This document shows positions 52,920 to 60,718 of a stretch of 64,000 nucleotides of DNA, in pieces. How positions within the stretch are numbered: the first letter of the stretch is position 1; every line of letters begins with the position of its first letter. The stretch comes from Tissierella praeacuta_A (GTDB lineage: Bacteria > Bacillota > Clostridia > Tissierellales > Tissierellaceae). Made by a program: the position numbers and the translations under genes. The stretch is from positions 1 through 64,000 of the forward strand of contig NZ_JBEBOY010000016.1 in assembly GCF_040396155.1 (NCBI RefSeq), given 5' to 3'. The notes under the pieces were generated by a model. It was not told the DNA's origin, made no database searches, and worked only from the letters and a program-made list of their open reading frames with translations.

Positions 52920-53741
52920 TTACTTTTTTAGTCCTAGAATTTCTCTTGCTTCGTCTGGTGTAGCTACTTCATTACCGCTTTGTACTATTATATTAGCTGC
53001 TCTTTCCACAAATTGTTTATTTGATTCTGCTAGCTGTCCCTTAGCAAACATTACATTATCCTCCATACCTACTCTTATATGACCGCCCATAGCTATGGCA
53101 GCTAACATAATTGGTATATGCCCTCTGCCAATGCCTAAAGCAGACCAAGTAGAACCCTCAGGTATCAAACTCTTCAAATAAACTAAATTTTCTACAGTTG
53201 CAGCTGTTCCTCCTGCCGCTCCCAAAACAAATTGATAGTGTAAAGGTGCCTTTAATATACCTTTTTTTAGATAATATCCTGCATTGTAAATCATACCAGC
53301 ATCAAAAATTTCAATTTCTGGTTTAACTCCATATTCTTGCATTGTTTTTCCTAACTCCTCCAAGAAGGAAGGTGTATTTAAGAAAACAGAATTATGCTGC
53401 CAGTTCATAGAACCACAATCATATGATGCCATTTCAGGTCTGATGGATTTTAGATGAGCTTGTCTTGTCTCATCTGTAGCATTTAAATCTCCAGAAGTTG
53501 TGCAGTTAATTACAATATCACATTTTTCTTGAATAAGTCTTACTGTTTCTTCAAATTTCGATTTATCCATAGTTCCTAAACCTTCCTCATCTCTCATATG
53601 GAGATGAGCTATTGCAGCTCCTGCTTTATAACATTCAAAAACATCTTCTGCAATCTCTTTAGGTGTCAAAGGTACATTTGGATTGTCCTTTTTTGTTGGC
53701 CATGCACCTGTAGGTGCTACTGTAATAATTGTCTTTCCCAT
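52920..53741 (-). CDS. 3-keto-5-aminohexanoate cleavage enzyme / BKACE family
   Basis: 273 aa TIM-barrel beta-keto acid cleavage enzyme (DUF849): zinc ligands AHLHMRDEEG, the segment VINCTTSGD, and the C-terminal GHIRVGMEDNV with the catalytic-type Glu. BKACE enzymes condense acetyl-CoA with a beta-keto acid and split it into acetoacetate and a new acyl-CoA. The lysine-pathway member is Kce, but here it sits about 48 kb from kdd-kamA with a hydrolase and no 3-aminobutyryl-CoA ammonia-lyase. Either Kce or a BKACE with another substrate is possible. Confidence 0.85.
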   Translation of the reverse strand: MGKTIITVAPTGAWPTKKDNPNVPLTPKEIAEDVFECYKAGAAIAHLHMRDEEGLGTMDKSKFEETVRLIQEKCDIVINCTTSGDLNATDETRQAHLKSIRPEMASYDCGSMNWQHNSVFLNTPSFLEELGKTMQEYGVKPEIEIFDAGMIYNAGYYLKKGILKAPLHYQFVLGAAGGTAATVENLVYLKSLIPEGSTWSALGIGRGHIPIMLAAIAMGGHIRVGMEDNVMFAKGQLAESNKQFVERAANIIVQSGNEVATPDEAREILGLKK

Positions 53742-53762
53742 TTTTATCCTCCTCTTTATTAT

Positions 53763-54935
53763 TTAATCTCTTTCAAGTAGCATAGCTACTCCTTGTCCAC
53801 CACCACAGCAAAATGTTACTAACCCTAATTTTGCATCTCTATCTTTCATCTCGTAAACCATTTTAGTTACTAATATAGCTCCTGTTCCTGCTAGGGGATG
53901 ACCTAAAGCAATAGCCCCTCCATTAACATTAAGCTTTTCTTCGTCAATACCTAATTCCTTTATACAAGCTAAGGTCTGTGCAGCAAAGGCTTCATTTAAT
54001 TCAATTAAATCAATATCCTCTAACTTAAGATTGGTTTTCTCAAGAACCTTTTTAGTCGCAGGTACTGGTCCAATGCCCATAATATTTGGATCACAACCTA
54101 CAGATGCAAAACTCTTATATCTTGCTAAAATCTCTAATCCAAGGGATTTTGCCAGTTCCTCCTCCATAATAACTACAGCCCCTGCACCATCACTCATGGG
54201 AGAACTATTTCCTGCAGTAACTATTCCGTCTTTTTTAAAGACTGGCTTTAATTTAGACATAGATTCTAAATTAGCATCTTTTCTAATAGGTTCATCCTCA
54301 GAGACCATAATGGTTTTTCCCTTACCTAAATCAACTTCAATAGATAATATCTGCTCCTTAAATTTCCCTGATTTCAATGCTTCTGCAGCCTTTCTATGAC
54401 TATTTACTGAATATAAGTCCAGTTCTTCTCTTTGTAGATTATATTTTTCTGCAAGATTTTCTGCTGTAATACCCATATTTGGATTCCCAATATGATCCGG
54501 AGCAAGTCTTAGTTCTTCAGAAAATCTTGGCGGAGTTACAGAATATGCTGTTTCAGGTTTTAACATCACATAAGGTCTGCGTGAATCACTTTCAACCCCA
54601 CCTGCTACAATCACCTTAGCCTCTCCCAGTTGAATCATCATAGCTCCAAGTGCAATTGCATTAAGTGAAGTCCCACATTGTCTGTCAACTGTAAGTGCAG
54701 GTTTTTCCACTGGTATGCCAGCCTCAAGCGCTACCATTCTTGCAATATTATTTACATCATGTCCCATCAGATTTCCAAAAATTACTTCATCTATTAAGTC
54801 CACACTAATACCTGCTCTGTTCACTGATTCCTTCACAACTGCTGCCCCCATTTTATATGGCTCTACTGACGATAGTATGCCTCTGCATTTTCCTACTGGA
54901 GTTCGTACAGCAGAAACTATAACTGCATTTTTCAT
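53763..54935 (-). CDS. acetyl-CoA acetyltransferase (thiolase)
   Basis: 390 aa from the ATG at 54935 with AGGAGGAGA upstream; the longer frame to 54992 would cover the promoter. Thiolase motifs: acyl-Cys VDRQCGTSLNAIALGA, NGGAIALGHPLAGTGA (His) and the active-site Cys in FCCGGGQGVA. It can cleave acetoacetyl-CoA, the product arising from BKACE action. First gene of the sigma-54-driven operon. Confidence 0.93.
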   Translation of the reverse strand: MKNAVIVSAVRTPVGKCRGILSSVEPYKMGAAVVKESVNRAGISVDLIDEVIFGNLMGHDVNNIARMVALEAGIPVEKPALTVDRQCGTSLNAIALGAMMIQLGEAKVIVAGGVESDSRRPYVMLKPETAYSVTPPRFSEELRLAPDHIGNPNMGITAENLAEKYNLQREELDLYSVNSHRKAAEALKSGKFKEQILSIEVDLGKGKTIMVSEDEPIRKDANLESMSKLKPVFKKDGIVTAGNSSPMSDGAGAVVIMEEELAKSLGLEILARYKSFASVGCDPNIMGIGPVPATKKVLEKTNLKLEDIDLIELNEAFAAQTLACIKELGIDEEKLNVNGGAIALGHPLAGTGAILVTKMVYEMKDRDAKLGLVTFCCGGGQGVAMLLERD

Positions 54936-54974
54936 ATTCTCCTCCTTTATATAATTATTTTTCAAATACAAATA

Positions 54975-54991
54975 TTGCAAATACCATGCCA
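54975..54991 (-). promoter_or_regulatory. sigma-54 promoter of the thiolase-BKACE operon
   Basis: TGGCAT (54991-54986), 5 bp, TTGCAA (54980-54975) on the minus strand, about 40 bp before the thiolase start. Confidence 0.87.
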
Positions 54992-55002
54992 AGTTTAAAA
55001 CA

Positions 55003-55056
55003 AAAAAGAAGCTTGAAATTACAGGCTTTCAGCCATATAGTTTCAAACTTCTTTTT
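55003..55056 (-). terminator. terminator of the second sigma-54 activator gene
   Basis: Arms AAAAAGAAGTTTGAAA and TTTCAAGCTTCTTTTTT around a 22-nt loop on the minus strand, between the activator's enhancer sites and the thiolase promoter. Confidence 0.7.
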
Positions 55057-55064
55057 ATTTATAT

Positions 55065-55158
55065 GTAAACAATTGTTTACATATATTAAATTTAATCTTG
55101 TAATTTATTACTATAGAACAATACTTGTAAACTAAAGTTTACGTAAACCTTAGTTTAC
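55065..55158. promoter_or_regulatory. three GTAAAC-N4-GTTTAC enhancer sites
   Basis: Perfect dyads at 55065-55080, 55127-55142 and 55143-55158; the last two are directly adjacent. They lie 74-167 bp upstream of the -24 element and next to the activator gene: the expected binding sites of its Fis-type domain. Confidence 0.8.
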
Positions 55159-55161
55159 ACC

Positions 55162-56577
55162 TTAGTTTTTATCTATTGAATACTTTTCTATCTTTTTATA
55201 TAGCAGTGTTCTAGATATTCCAAGGATATTTGCTGCCTGTGTCTTATTATTGTTACATTTGGATAAGGCTTGTATTATAGTTTCTTTTTCTAATCTATCT
55301 TTCATATCTTTAATTAAAAGTTCATTGTCATGAATTGATAGTTCATTATTTATTCCATGATTCTTTCTAAGCTTCTTATTCTCAAAATAAGGACTAAAAT
55401 GTTTCCATTCTAAAACTTCTCCCCAAGACATATTCATAGCTCTTTCTACTACATTTTGCAGCTCTCTTATATTTCCCGGCCAATCATATTCTTGAAGCTT
55501 TTTCTTAACCTCATCAGATATACTAGGCACACTCATTCCTAACTGAAAGTTTAATTTATCTAACAAATTATCAGCTATAAGTGGAATATCTTCTTTTCGT
55601 TTTCTTAATGGTGGAATAACTACTTTTATTACATTGAGCCTATAGAATAAATCACTTCTAAATTTGTTTTCTTTCACCATCTTCTCTAATGAAACATTAG
55701 ATGCTACAATAATCCTAACATCAATGGGAATACTCTCTTTTCCCCCTACCCTTTCAATTTCTTTTTCTTGCAAGGCTCTCAAAAGCTTCGGCTGTAATAC
55801 CAATGGCATTTGATTGATTTCATCAAAAAATAAGCTTCCTCCATTGGCCATTTCAAATCTGCCTTCTTTACCGCCTTTCTTAGCACCTGTAAAGGCTCCC
55901 TCTTCATACCCAAAGAATTCAGATTCCAATAAATTACTTGGTATTGCAGCACAGTTTACCTTTATAAATGGAGATGAGGATCTCATACTTAAATCATGTA
56001 TGGAATGGGCTACTAACTCCTTCCCTGTTCCAGTTTCTCCTTCTATTAATACAGTGGAGTTTGATCTAGCCGCATTGATTATGGTATCTTTCGTCTTTCT
56101 AATCTCCGGACTATTTCCAATGATATTATCTATAGAGTATTTTGCTCCTCTGATTTTTCTAAGTTCCTCTTGATAATATTCGATTTGATTAAGCATACTG
56201 TTTACTTTCGTTGAAAAATCTACAGCACCTTTCATGCCCCTAATAATTACATGTATGAATCCTGCTACCAATTCACCATCTTTTAGAATAGGGATATATG
56301 TTGAAAATGCCTCTGTCTTAGAAGGACCCTTAGAAATAATAACATGGCCTGTAATTGCTTTCTTAGATTTAAGAACAAAATCAATCTTTGTATCTGGTAT
56401 GATATCGCGAACAAATTTGTCCTTTATATCTTCAAGCCTAATTCCACCCATCATCTCAGACCATGCTTCATTTACATATACATATCGTCCCTGTGGGTCA
56501 GTTATAACAACACCATCTAAATGATCTATAATTAATTTTGTGATTTCTGGACTTAAATCCATAATATTATCTATCAT
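55162..56577 (-). CDS. PAS-AAA-Fis sigma-54-dependent activator
   Basis: 471 aa. PAS domain (about 10-110, GVVITDPQGRYVYVNEAWSE). AAA+ core with Walker A GETGTGKE, GAFTGA in EEGAFTGAKKGG and Walker B SLFFDEIN. Fis-type helix-turn-helix at the end (NNNKTQAANILGISRTLLYK). Ligand-sensing type without a receiver domain. It lies directly upstream of the sigma-54 promoter and the three GTAAAC dyads, so it should control the thiolase-BKACE-cyclase-symporter operon. Confidence 0.92.
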   Translation of the reverse strand: MIDNIMDLSPEITKLIIDHLDGVVITDPQGRYVYVNEAWSEMMGGIRLEDIKDKFVRDIIPDTKIDFVLKSKKAITGHVIISKGPSKTEAFSTYIPILKDGELVAGFIHVIIRGMKGAVDFSTKVNSMLNQIEYYQEELRKIRGAKYSIDNIIGNSPEIRKTKDTIINAARSNSTVLIEGETGTGKELVAHSIHDLSMRSSSPFIKVNCAAIPSNLLESEFFGYEEGAFTGAKKGGKEGRFEMANGGSLFFDEINQMPLVLQPKLLRALQEKEIERVGGKESIPIDVRIIVASNVSLEKMVKENKFRSDLFYRLNVIKVVIPPLRKRKEDIPLIADNLLDKLNFQLGMSVPSISDEVKKKLQEYDWPGNIRELQNVVERAMNMSWGEVLEWKHFSPYFENKKLRKNHGINNELSIHDNELLIKDMKDRLEKETIIQALSKCNNNKTQAANILGISRTLLYKKIEKYSIDKN

Positions 56578-56696
56578 CGTAGTTACACCTCCAATATATT
56601 TGTTGTTAGGTGTATTTTTATATTTATAAATTCATTAATATTATATAATATTTAACAAAAGAAAACAAAATAATCCTTTATTTAGCAAATAAAAAA

Positions 56697-56730
56697 ACCC
56701 ATAAAGAATGTTAATATACTCTCTATGGGT
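56697..56730 (-). terminator. terminator of the L25 gene
   Basis: ACCCATAGAGA hairpin arm pairing with TCTTTATGGGT, followed by a T7 run on the minus strand. Confidence 0.75.
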
Positions 56731-56741
56731 CATAAATTATG

Positions 56742-57371
56742 TTATTCTCCTGATTCGATTACATCTGGTGCTGCTTCTGTAGCTTCTGGTATAACTTCAT
56801 CTTCGTCATCTTCTTTTTCTATAGATGGTTGACTTAATGTACAAACTACGTCATCAGGATTTCTAAGTATTGCAATATTATCATCCTTAGATAAATTTAA
56901 ATCCTTTACCATAATTGGAGTTGTAAAGTCCATATTTGCTACATCGACTTCTGCACCATTTGGAATATTAGAAGGTAAACATTCAATTTCAATTTGGTCT
57001 AATATTTGTGTTAAAATTGAAGGCTGAAGCCTTATACTATCCCTGTTAAGCAATGTAATTGGTACTGTCATTTTTACCTTCTCGTCCATGTTTAATTTTT
57101 GAAAATCAACATGAAGTATTTTGTTTTTTACAGGATCTCTTTGTATTTCCTTTATAATAGCTGGTATCTTTGTACCTTCTAAATCAAGCTCTAATAAGGA
57201 TGAGCTTCCTGCTGATTTATATACTTTCAAAAATTCGGATGAGTCTACTGAAACATTCACAGTTTCTCCACCCCTGCTATATACAACTGCAGGTATAATA
57301 TTATTTTTTCTCATTTTCTTTACTGAGTTTTTTCCATAATCTATCCTCTTCTGCATCTTTATAGCTGTCAT
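56742..57371 (-). CDS. ctc: 50S ribosomal protein L25 / general stress protein Ctc
   Basis: 209 aa. An N-terminal L25 5S-rRNA-binding domain (RIDYGKNSVKKMRKNNIIPA, then VVYSRGG) is followed by the C-terminal TL5-like beta domain (TVPITLLNRDSIRL, IECLPSNIPNGAEVDVANMD) and an acidic tail. This is the long L25/Ctc form. GGGGGTA ribosome-binding site. Confidence 0.93.
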   Translation of the reverse strand: MTAIKMQKRIDYGKNSVKKMRKNNIIPAVVYSRGGETVNVSVDSSEFLKVYKSAGSSSLLELDLEGTKIPAIIKEIQRDPVKNKILHVDFQKLNMDEKVKMTVPITLLNRDSIRLQPSILTQILDQIEIECLPSNIPNGAEVDVANMDFTTPIMVKDLNLSKDDNIAILRNPDDVVCTLSQPSIEKEDDEDEVIPEATEAAPDVIESGE

Positions 57372-57457
57372 GTAATATACCCCCTATTCTTTTATAGTAT
57401 ACTCTAATAGCATATCACATTTTGACTCTTGGAGCAAACATTAGAACATATCTATTG

Positions 57458-57718
57458 CTATATTATCACTTGGAGTATTAATAATAATATTACTCCTGGA
57501 ACTCCTAAAAATCCCACTATAATAGCATTTAATGGATTAATAACTATACCTAATCCAAAATACTTTCCTATAAAGTTAAAAACTAATAATGTTAAACCTC
57601 CTAAGACTCCATTCCATATTAATTTCATTATCTTCTTAATTGGCCATACGAGTATAATTCCTACAATATATAATAAAAATAGTCCAATAATATAATAAAC
57701 AATTGTACCTAATTCCAT
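57458..57718 (-). CDS. bofA: pro-sigma-K processing inhibitor BofA-family protein
   Basis: 86 aa membrane protein with BofA features: an N-terminal hydrophobic pair and the C-terminal motif LGIVINPLNAIIVGFLGVPG. BofA restrains the SpoIVFB protease in Bacillus. It follows the yaaL-like gene, as in B. subtilis recR-yaaL-bofA. Confidence 0.88.
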   Translation of the reverse strand: MELGTIVYYIIGLFLLYIVGIILVWPIKKIMKLIWNGVLGGLTLLVFNFIGKYFGLGIVINPLNAIIVGFLGVPGVILLLILQVII

Positions 57719-57785
57719 TTTTCTCCCCCCAGTCTTATTATACTATAATTATAGGGGAATTTAAGAAAATATTACATATTTTGTA

Positions 57786-58055
57786 CTAGCCATCAACAGA
57801 AATATTTTCTATAGCCTCATCTGCAGCTTCTTCTTGGAATTCTAATTTAAAATTACATTCTTTCATCTTCTTTAATAGATATATATATTTAAGCTTAGAT
57901 GCCTCCATATCATATATGGCATAATCTATTAAATCTGGGTCTGTAACAGCTTGAAAATAATTTTCTTTATCTCTCCATTGACTATGAGCTAATCTCAAGT
58001 TCTCTAACATTTCTGTCTTTAAATCCTTTTTTTCCTTTTTCATAAAACTTAACAT
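57786..58055 (-). CDS. YaaL-like DUF2508 protein
   Basis: 89 aa, basic/helical, of the DUF2508 family (LRLAHSQWRDKENYFQAVTD, LIDYAIYDMEASKLKYIYLL). Usually located between recR and bofA. Here bofA follows, but recR is absent upstream, where the organometal cluster begins. Function unknown. Confidence 0.85.
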   Translation of the reverse strand: MLSFMKKEKKDLKTEMLENLRLAHSQWRDKENYFQAVTDPDLIDYAIYDMEASKLKYIYLLKKMKECNFKLEFQEEAADEAIENISVDG

Positions 58056-58109
58056 AATAACACCCCCTAATTCTTATCTTTATCATTGACAAAAATTAAG
58101 GGGTATATA

Positions 58110-58778
58110 CTATATATCCGTTACACTGAATAACATTTTTGAAACCTTAATTGCTTCCTCAGCATTTAAACAAAATATCTCAGATTTATCTAATTCCATA
58201 TTATCAACCCAAGTATTATACTCTTTCTCCTTACAGAAGAAATTCATAATATTTCAACAGTTTCCAGACCAATTTGAATTTTTGTTTAAGTCTACATGAA
58301 GTATATGTAAATCTTTGGGTTCATAAGTATGAAGTATTCCATTTCTTACACTTAATTTAATATCAGAACCACAACTACTACATTTAGATTCTATATCCAC
58401 ATCTTGCTTAAAAGTAAAGGCTGTGCCAATTGCATCTATTGCACACATGGCTGTGAATTCCCTACCATCTTGAAGTCTTACTCTATGATTTGTAGGAATT
58501 GCAGAAACTGGATAAATAAAATTAATATTTTCATCTTCATCTACAACTATTACATTTTTCTTAGATAAGCTCTTTAGTATGATTTTTACCTCTTCTTTTT
58601 CTATTCCTGTTTCTTTGACAATTTTAGACGAATCATTTATGTTAAATGCTTGTTTATTATCAATCACATAATTCATCAAATATCTTCTTATATTTTTCTC
58701 CTTTTCTAATAATTTACTATCTATACTGACTATTTCCAACTGTTCATCAGAATAGTACCTATAATTAGATTGTTCCAC
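58110..58778 (-). CDS. saoL: MerB-like organometallic lyase with Sec at the catalytic Cys (SaoL)
   Basis: 222 aa including Sec175, from the GTG at 58778 (AGAAAGAG 9 nt upstream). The N-terminal winged helix and C-terminal catalytic domain are those of organomercurial lyase MerB: TNHRVRLQDGREFTAMCAID carries the catalytic Cys112 and Asp115. After an in-frame UGA (58256-58254) the chain continues NCUNIMNFFCKEKEYNTW and ends at TAG 58112-58110, matching MerB FCNQVHFF with Sec at the second catalytic cysteine (Cys159 of E. coli MerB). A CSSC pair (133-136) may bind a metal. A stem TTCTTC/GGAGAA with loop TGTAA starts 12 nt after the UGA and fits a bacterial SECIS. It would break carbon-metal bonds, e.g. 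of alkylmercury. Confidence 0.9.
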
Positions 58779-58954
58779 AAATATCAACTCTTTCTAATAA
58801 CATTATCACCTTACTAAGATAACATCTTTCTTAAAGGTCGTTAAATAGATATTTTTAATCGACAATCTTCGTGCTATAAAATTATTTAATTGTCATTTTT
58901 TCTACAATTATGATATCATTTAAAGGATTTCAATAATATAAAGGGGGCATTTTG
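58779..58954. promoter_or_regulatory. divergent control region between saoL and saoD
   Basis: Contains a dyad AAGAT-AAC-ATCTT at 58816-58828 and, toward saoD, a weak promoter TTGTCA (58890-58895), 18 bp, TATCAT (58914-58919). No copy of the MerR dyad found at 62954 is evident here. Confidence 0.4.
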
Positions 58955-59287
58955 GTGAAAGTTGCATATGTTATTAGTTCAGATAATGCTAGAACCATTT
59001 TAAGAGATATGGTGATTCCACAATTAGAATCAGGTAACCACGGAGCTGAAGTAGTAGGTATGTTCTTTGTATTTGACAATACTTTCTTACTATTAAAGGA
59101 TACTGATATCGGTGAAAGACTTCAAAAATTACATGAAGAAACTGGAATGATACTTTTGGCATGTGACCAATGTGCAATTGAAAGACAAATAGAAAACAAT
59201 CTAGTACAAGGTGCTGCTATTGGTTGTTTCCCAGTGTTATATGGTGCCCTTGGTTCAGTAGATCTTGACCAAGTAATTACATTCTAG
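58955..59287 (+). CDS. saoD: DsrE-related protein (SaoD)
   Basis: 110 aa from the GTG at 58955 (AGGGGG 7 nt upstream; an in-frame TTG lies one codon earlier). DsrE/YchN-like alpha/beta fold: MKVAYVISSDNARTI start, AEVVGMFFVFDNTFLL core, and cysteines CDQC (70-73) and Cys91. DsrE proteins pass sulfur species on cysteines. The conserved pair and the context suggest handling of a thiol-bound metal. First gene of the saoD-T-E-C run. Confidence 0.82.
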   Translation: MKVAYVISSDNARTILRDMVIPQLESGNHGAEVVGMFFVFDNTFLLLKDTDIGERLQKLHEETGMILLACDQCAIERQIENNLVQGAAIGCFPVLYGALGSVDLDQVITF

Positions 59288-59341
59288 AGCTACAAGGTCC
59301 GTTTAATACGGACTTTTTTATTTATTATGGAGGTGAATATT

Positions 59342-59611
59342 TTGGGAAAGATTTTAGTTGAATTTATCAACACTTGATCTGGTTGTGACGGTCATACCCG
59401 CGCTGTAGAGGCTGCTGCAGCTAAATATAAGGATAAGGTAGATGTTAAAATCTACTATGCAGGAAAAAATATGGAGTATATTAAGAAATATGGTGTTATC
59501 TTTAGGGGAACATTGATTATAAACGAGAAAAAGAAAATTCAAAGAATATCCAAAGATATTATTGAAAAAGAAATTGAACTAGCAGTAAAAGAATTAGATG
59601 AAAGGAGCTGA
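59342..59611 (+). CDS. saoT: thioredoxin-like selenoprotein with U-x-x-C site (SaoT)
   Basis: 89 aa with in-frame UGA at 59375-59377 (Sec12). TTG start at 59342 after GGAGGTGAATA. It reads VEFINTUSGCDGHTRAVEAA and then a compact thioredoxin-fold chain (VDVKIYYAGKNMEYIKKYG, GTLIINEKKKIQRIS) to TGA 59609-59611; U-S-G-C is the redox-site equivalent of CxxC. The sequence after the UGA (GGTTG..TGA-CGG-TCA..ACC) can fold with its loop about 14-16 nt downstream, as expected of a bacterial SECIS. It lies 54 nt after saoD and 7 nt before saoE. Likely a carrier or reductant for the metal or for the lyase. Confidence 0.9.
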
Positions 59612-59618
59612 TTTTTAA

Positions 59619-60707
59619 TTGATTATATTAAATTTCATAAAAAGTATCTTATTAGCATCTATTAATATGCTCAATGGTGCATCTAGTTGGATTGTTTTTA
59701 GTTTTATTATTGCAGGACTTTTACATGATACTATATCCCCAGCTAGATTTCATAAATCATTGGGAAATACTAAACTTAGCTCTATTCTAAAGGTAACTAT
59801 TTCCGGTATGTTTTTACCTATATGCAGCTGCGGAACAATTCCTTTAGGACTTAGTATGTATTATTCTGGAGCTTATTTAGGACCAGTCTTAGCATTTATG
59901 ACTTCAACACCTATTATAAATCCTATAGCTGTTGTACTTAGCTATGGTCTATTAGGCAAAGAACTTACTCTTATATACATAGCAGTAGGATTCTTCTTAC
60001 CTTTCATAATAGGTATAATTGCAAACACCTTTGGGGGTAAAGAATTGAAAAAGGAAGGAATTGAAGAAGAGATATTTAATGCCTGTCTAATAGAGGAAGA
60101 ACATACTTCATTTTTGGACAAATTAAAATCTGGAATGAGTTGGGTTATAAATGATTTAGCAATTGTAGTTAGCAAATATATTATTATGGGAATGTTATTT
60201 GGAGGATTTATCCTTACTACTTTTCCTAGTTCATTTATTGAAAAATATTTAGGTAATCCTAGTATGTTATCATTATGGAATATAGCACTTCTTGCAACAG
60301 TAATGTATGTCTGTGCAGTAGGTCATATACCATTTATAGCAGCTTTAATTGCCAGTGGTGCTTCACCTGGAGCTGCTATTACTTTCTTAATGGCTGGAGC
60401 TGCTACTAATTTTCCTGAATTAATAAGTATATATAATGTAATTGGTAAAAAAGCTGCTATAATGTATGCATCAATAGTATCAGTTGCATCACTTTTAGTT
60501 GGTTATCTTACAAATAAATTACTTATGCCAAACTTTAAACCTGTTCTTAATATTGATACAGTGGACAATTCAATTCAATATGCAAATAAATTGATGGTCA
60601 TAGCTCCTCAATCTGTTAAATATATATGTTCTTTAATTATAATTTACTTTTTTATAAAATCTATGATTCCTAAGGCAAAGGATATATTCGCCAAATTTGC
60701 TAATTAA
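59619..60707 (+). CDS. saoE: ArsP-like permease, efflux transporter (SaoE)
   Basis: 362 aa with about eight to ten membrane segments in two halves. It belongs to the DUF318/ArsP-type permease family: cysteine motif FLPICSCGTIPLGLSMYYSG, then STPIINPIAVVLSYGLLG in the first half and GHIPFIAALIASGASPGAA in the second. ArsP exports organoarsenicals in other bacteria. Here it would expel the metal or organometal released in the cytoplasm. TTG start, AAAGGAG upstream. It lies between saoT and saoC. Confidence 0.85.
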   Translation: MIILNFIKSILLASINMLNGASSWIVFSFIIAGLLHDTISPARFHKSLGNTKLSSILKVTISGMFLPICSCGTIPLGLSMYYSGAYLGPVLAFMTSTPIINPIAVVLSYGLLGKELTLIYIAVGFFLPFIIGIIANTFGGKELKKEGIEEEIFNACLIEEEHTSFLDKLKSGMSWVINDLAIVVSKYIIMGMLFGGFILTTFPSSFIEKYLGNPSMLSLWNIALLATVMYVCAVGHIPFIAALIASGASPGAAITFLMAGAATNFPELISIYNVIGKKAAIMYASIVSVASLLVGYLTNKLLMPNFKPVLNIDTVDNSIQYANKLMVIAPQSVKYICSLIIIYFFIKSMIPKAKDIFAKFAN

Positions 60708-60718
60708 ACGAGGTAATA

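Noticed and set aside
58254..58256. In-frame UGA in the MerB-like gene read as a premature stop (pseudogene)
   Set aside because: The frame continues for 47 codons that match the MerB C-terminus, the UGA replaces a catalytic Cys, and a stem-loop follows. Selenocysteine explains this better.
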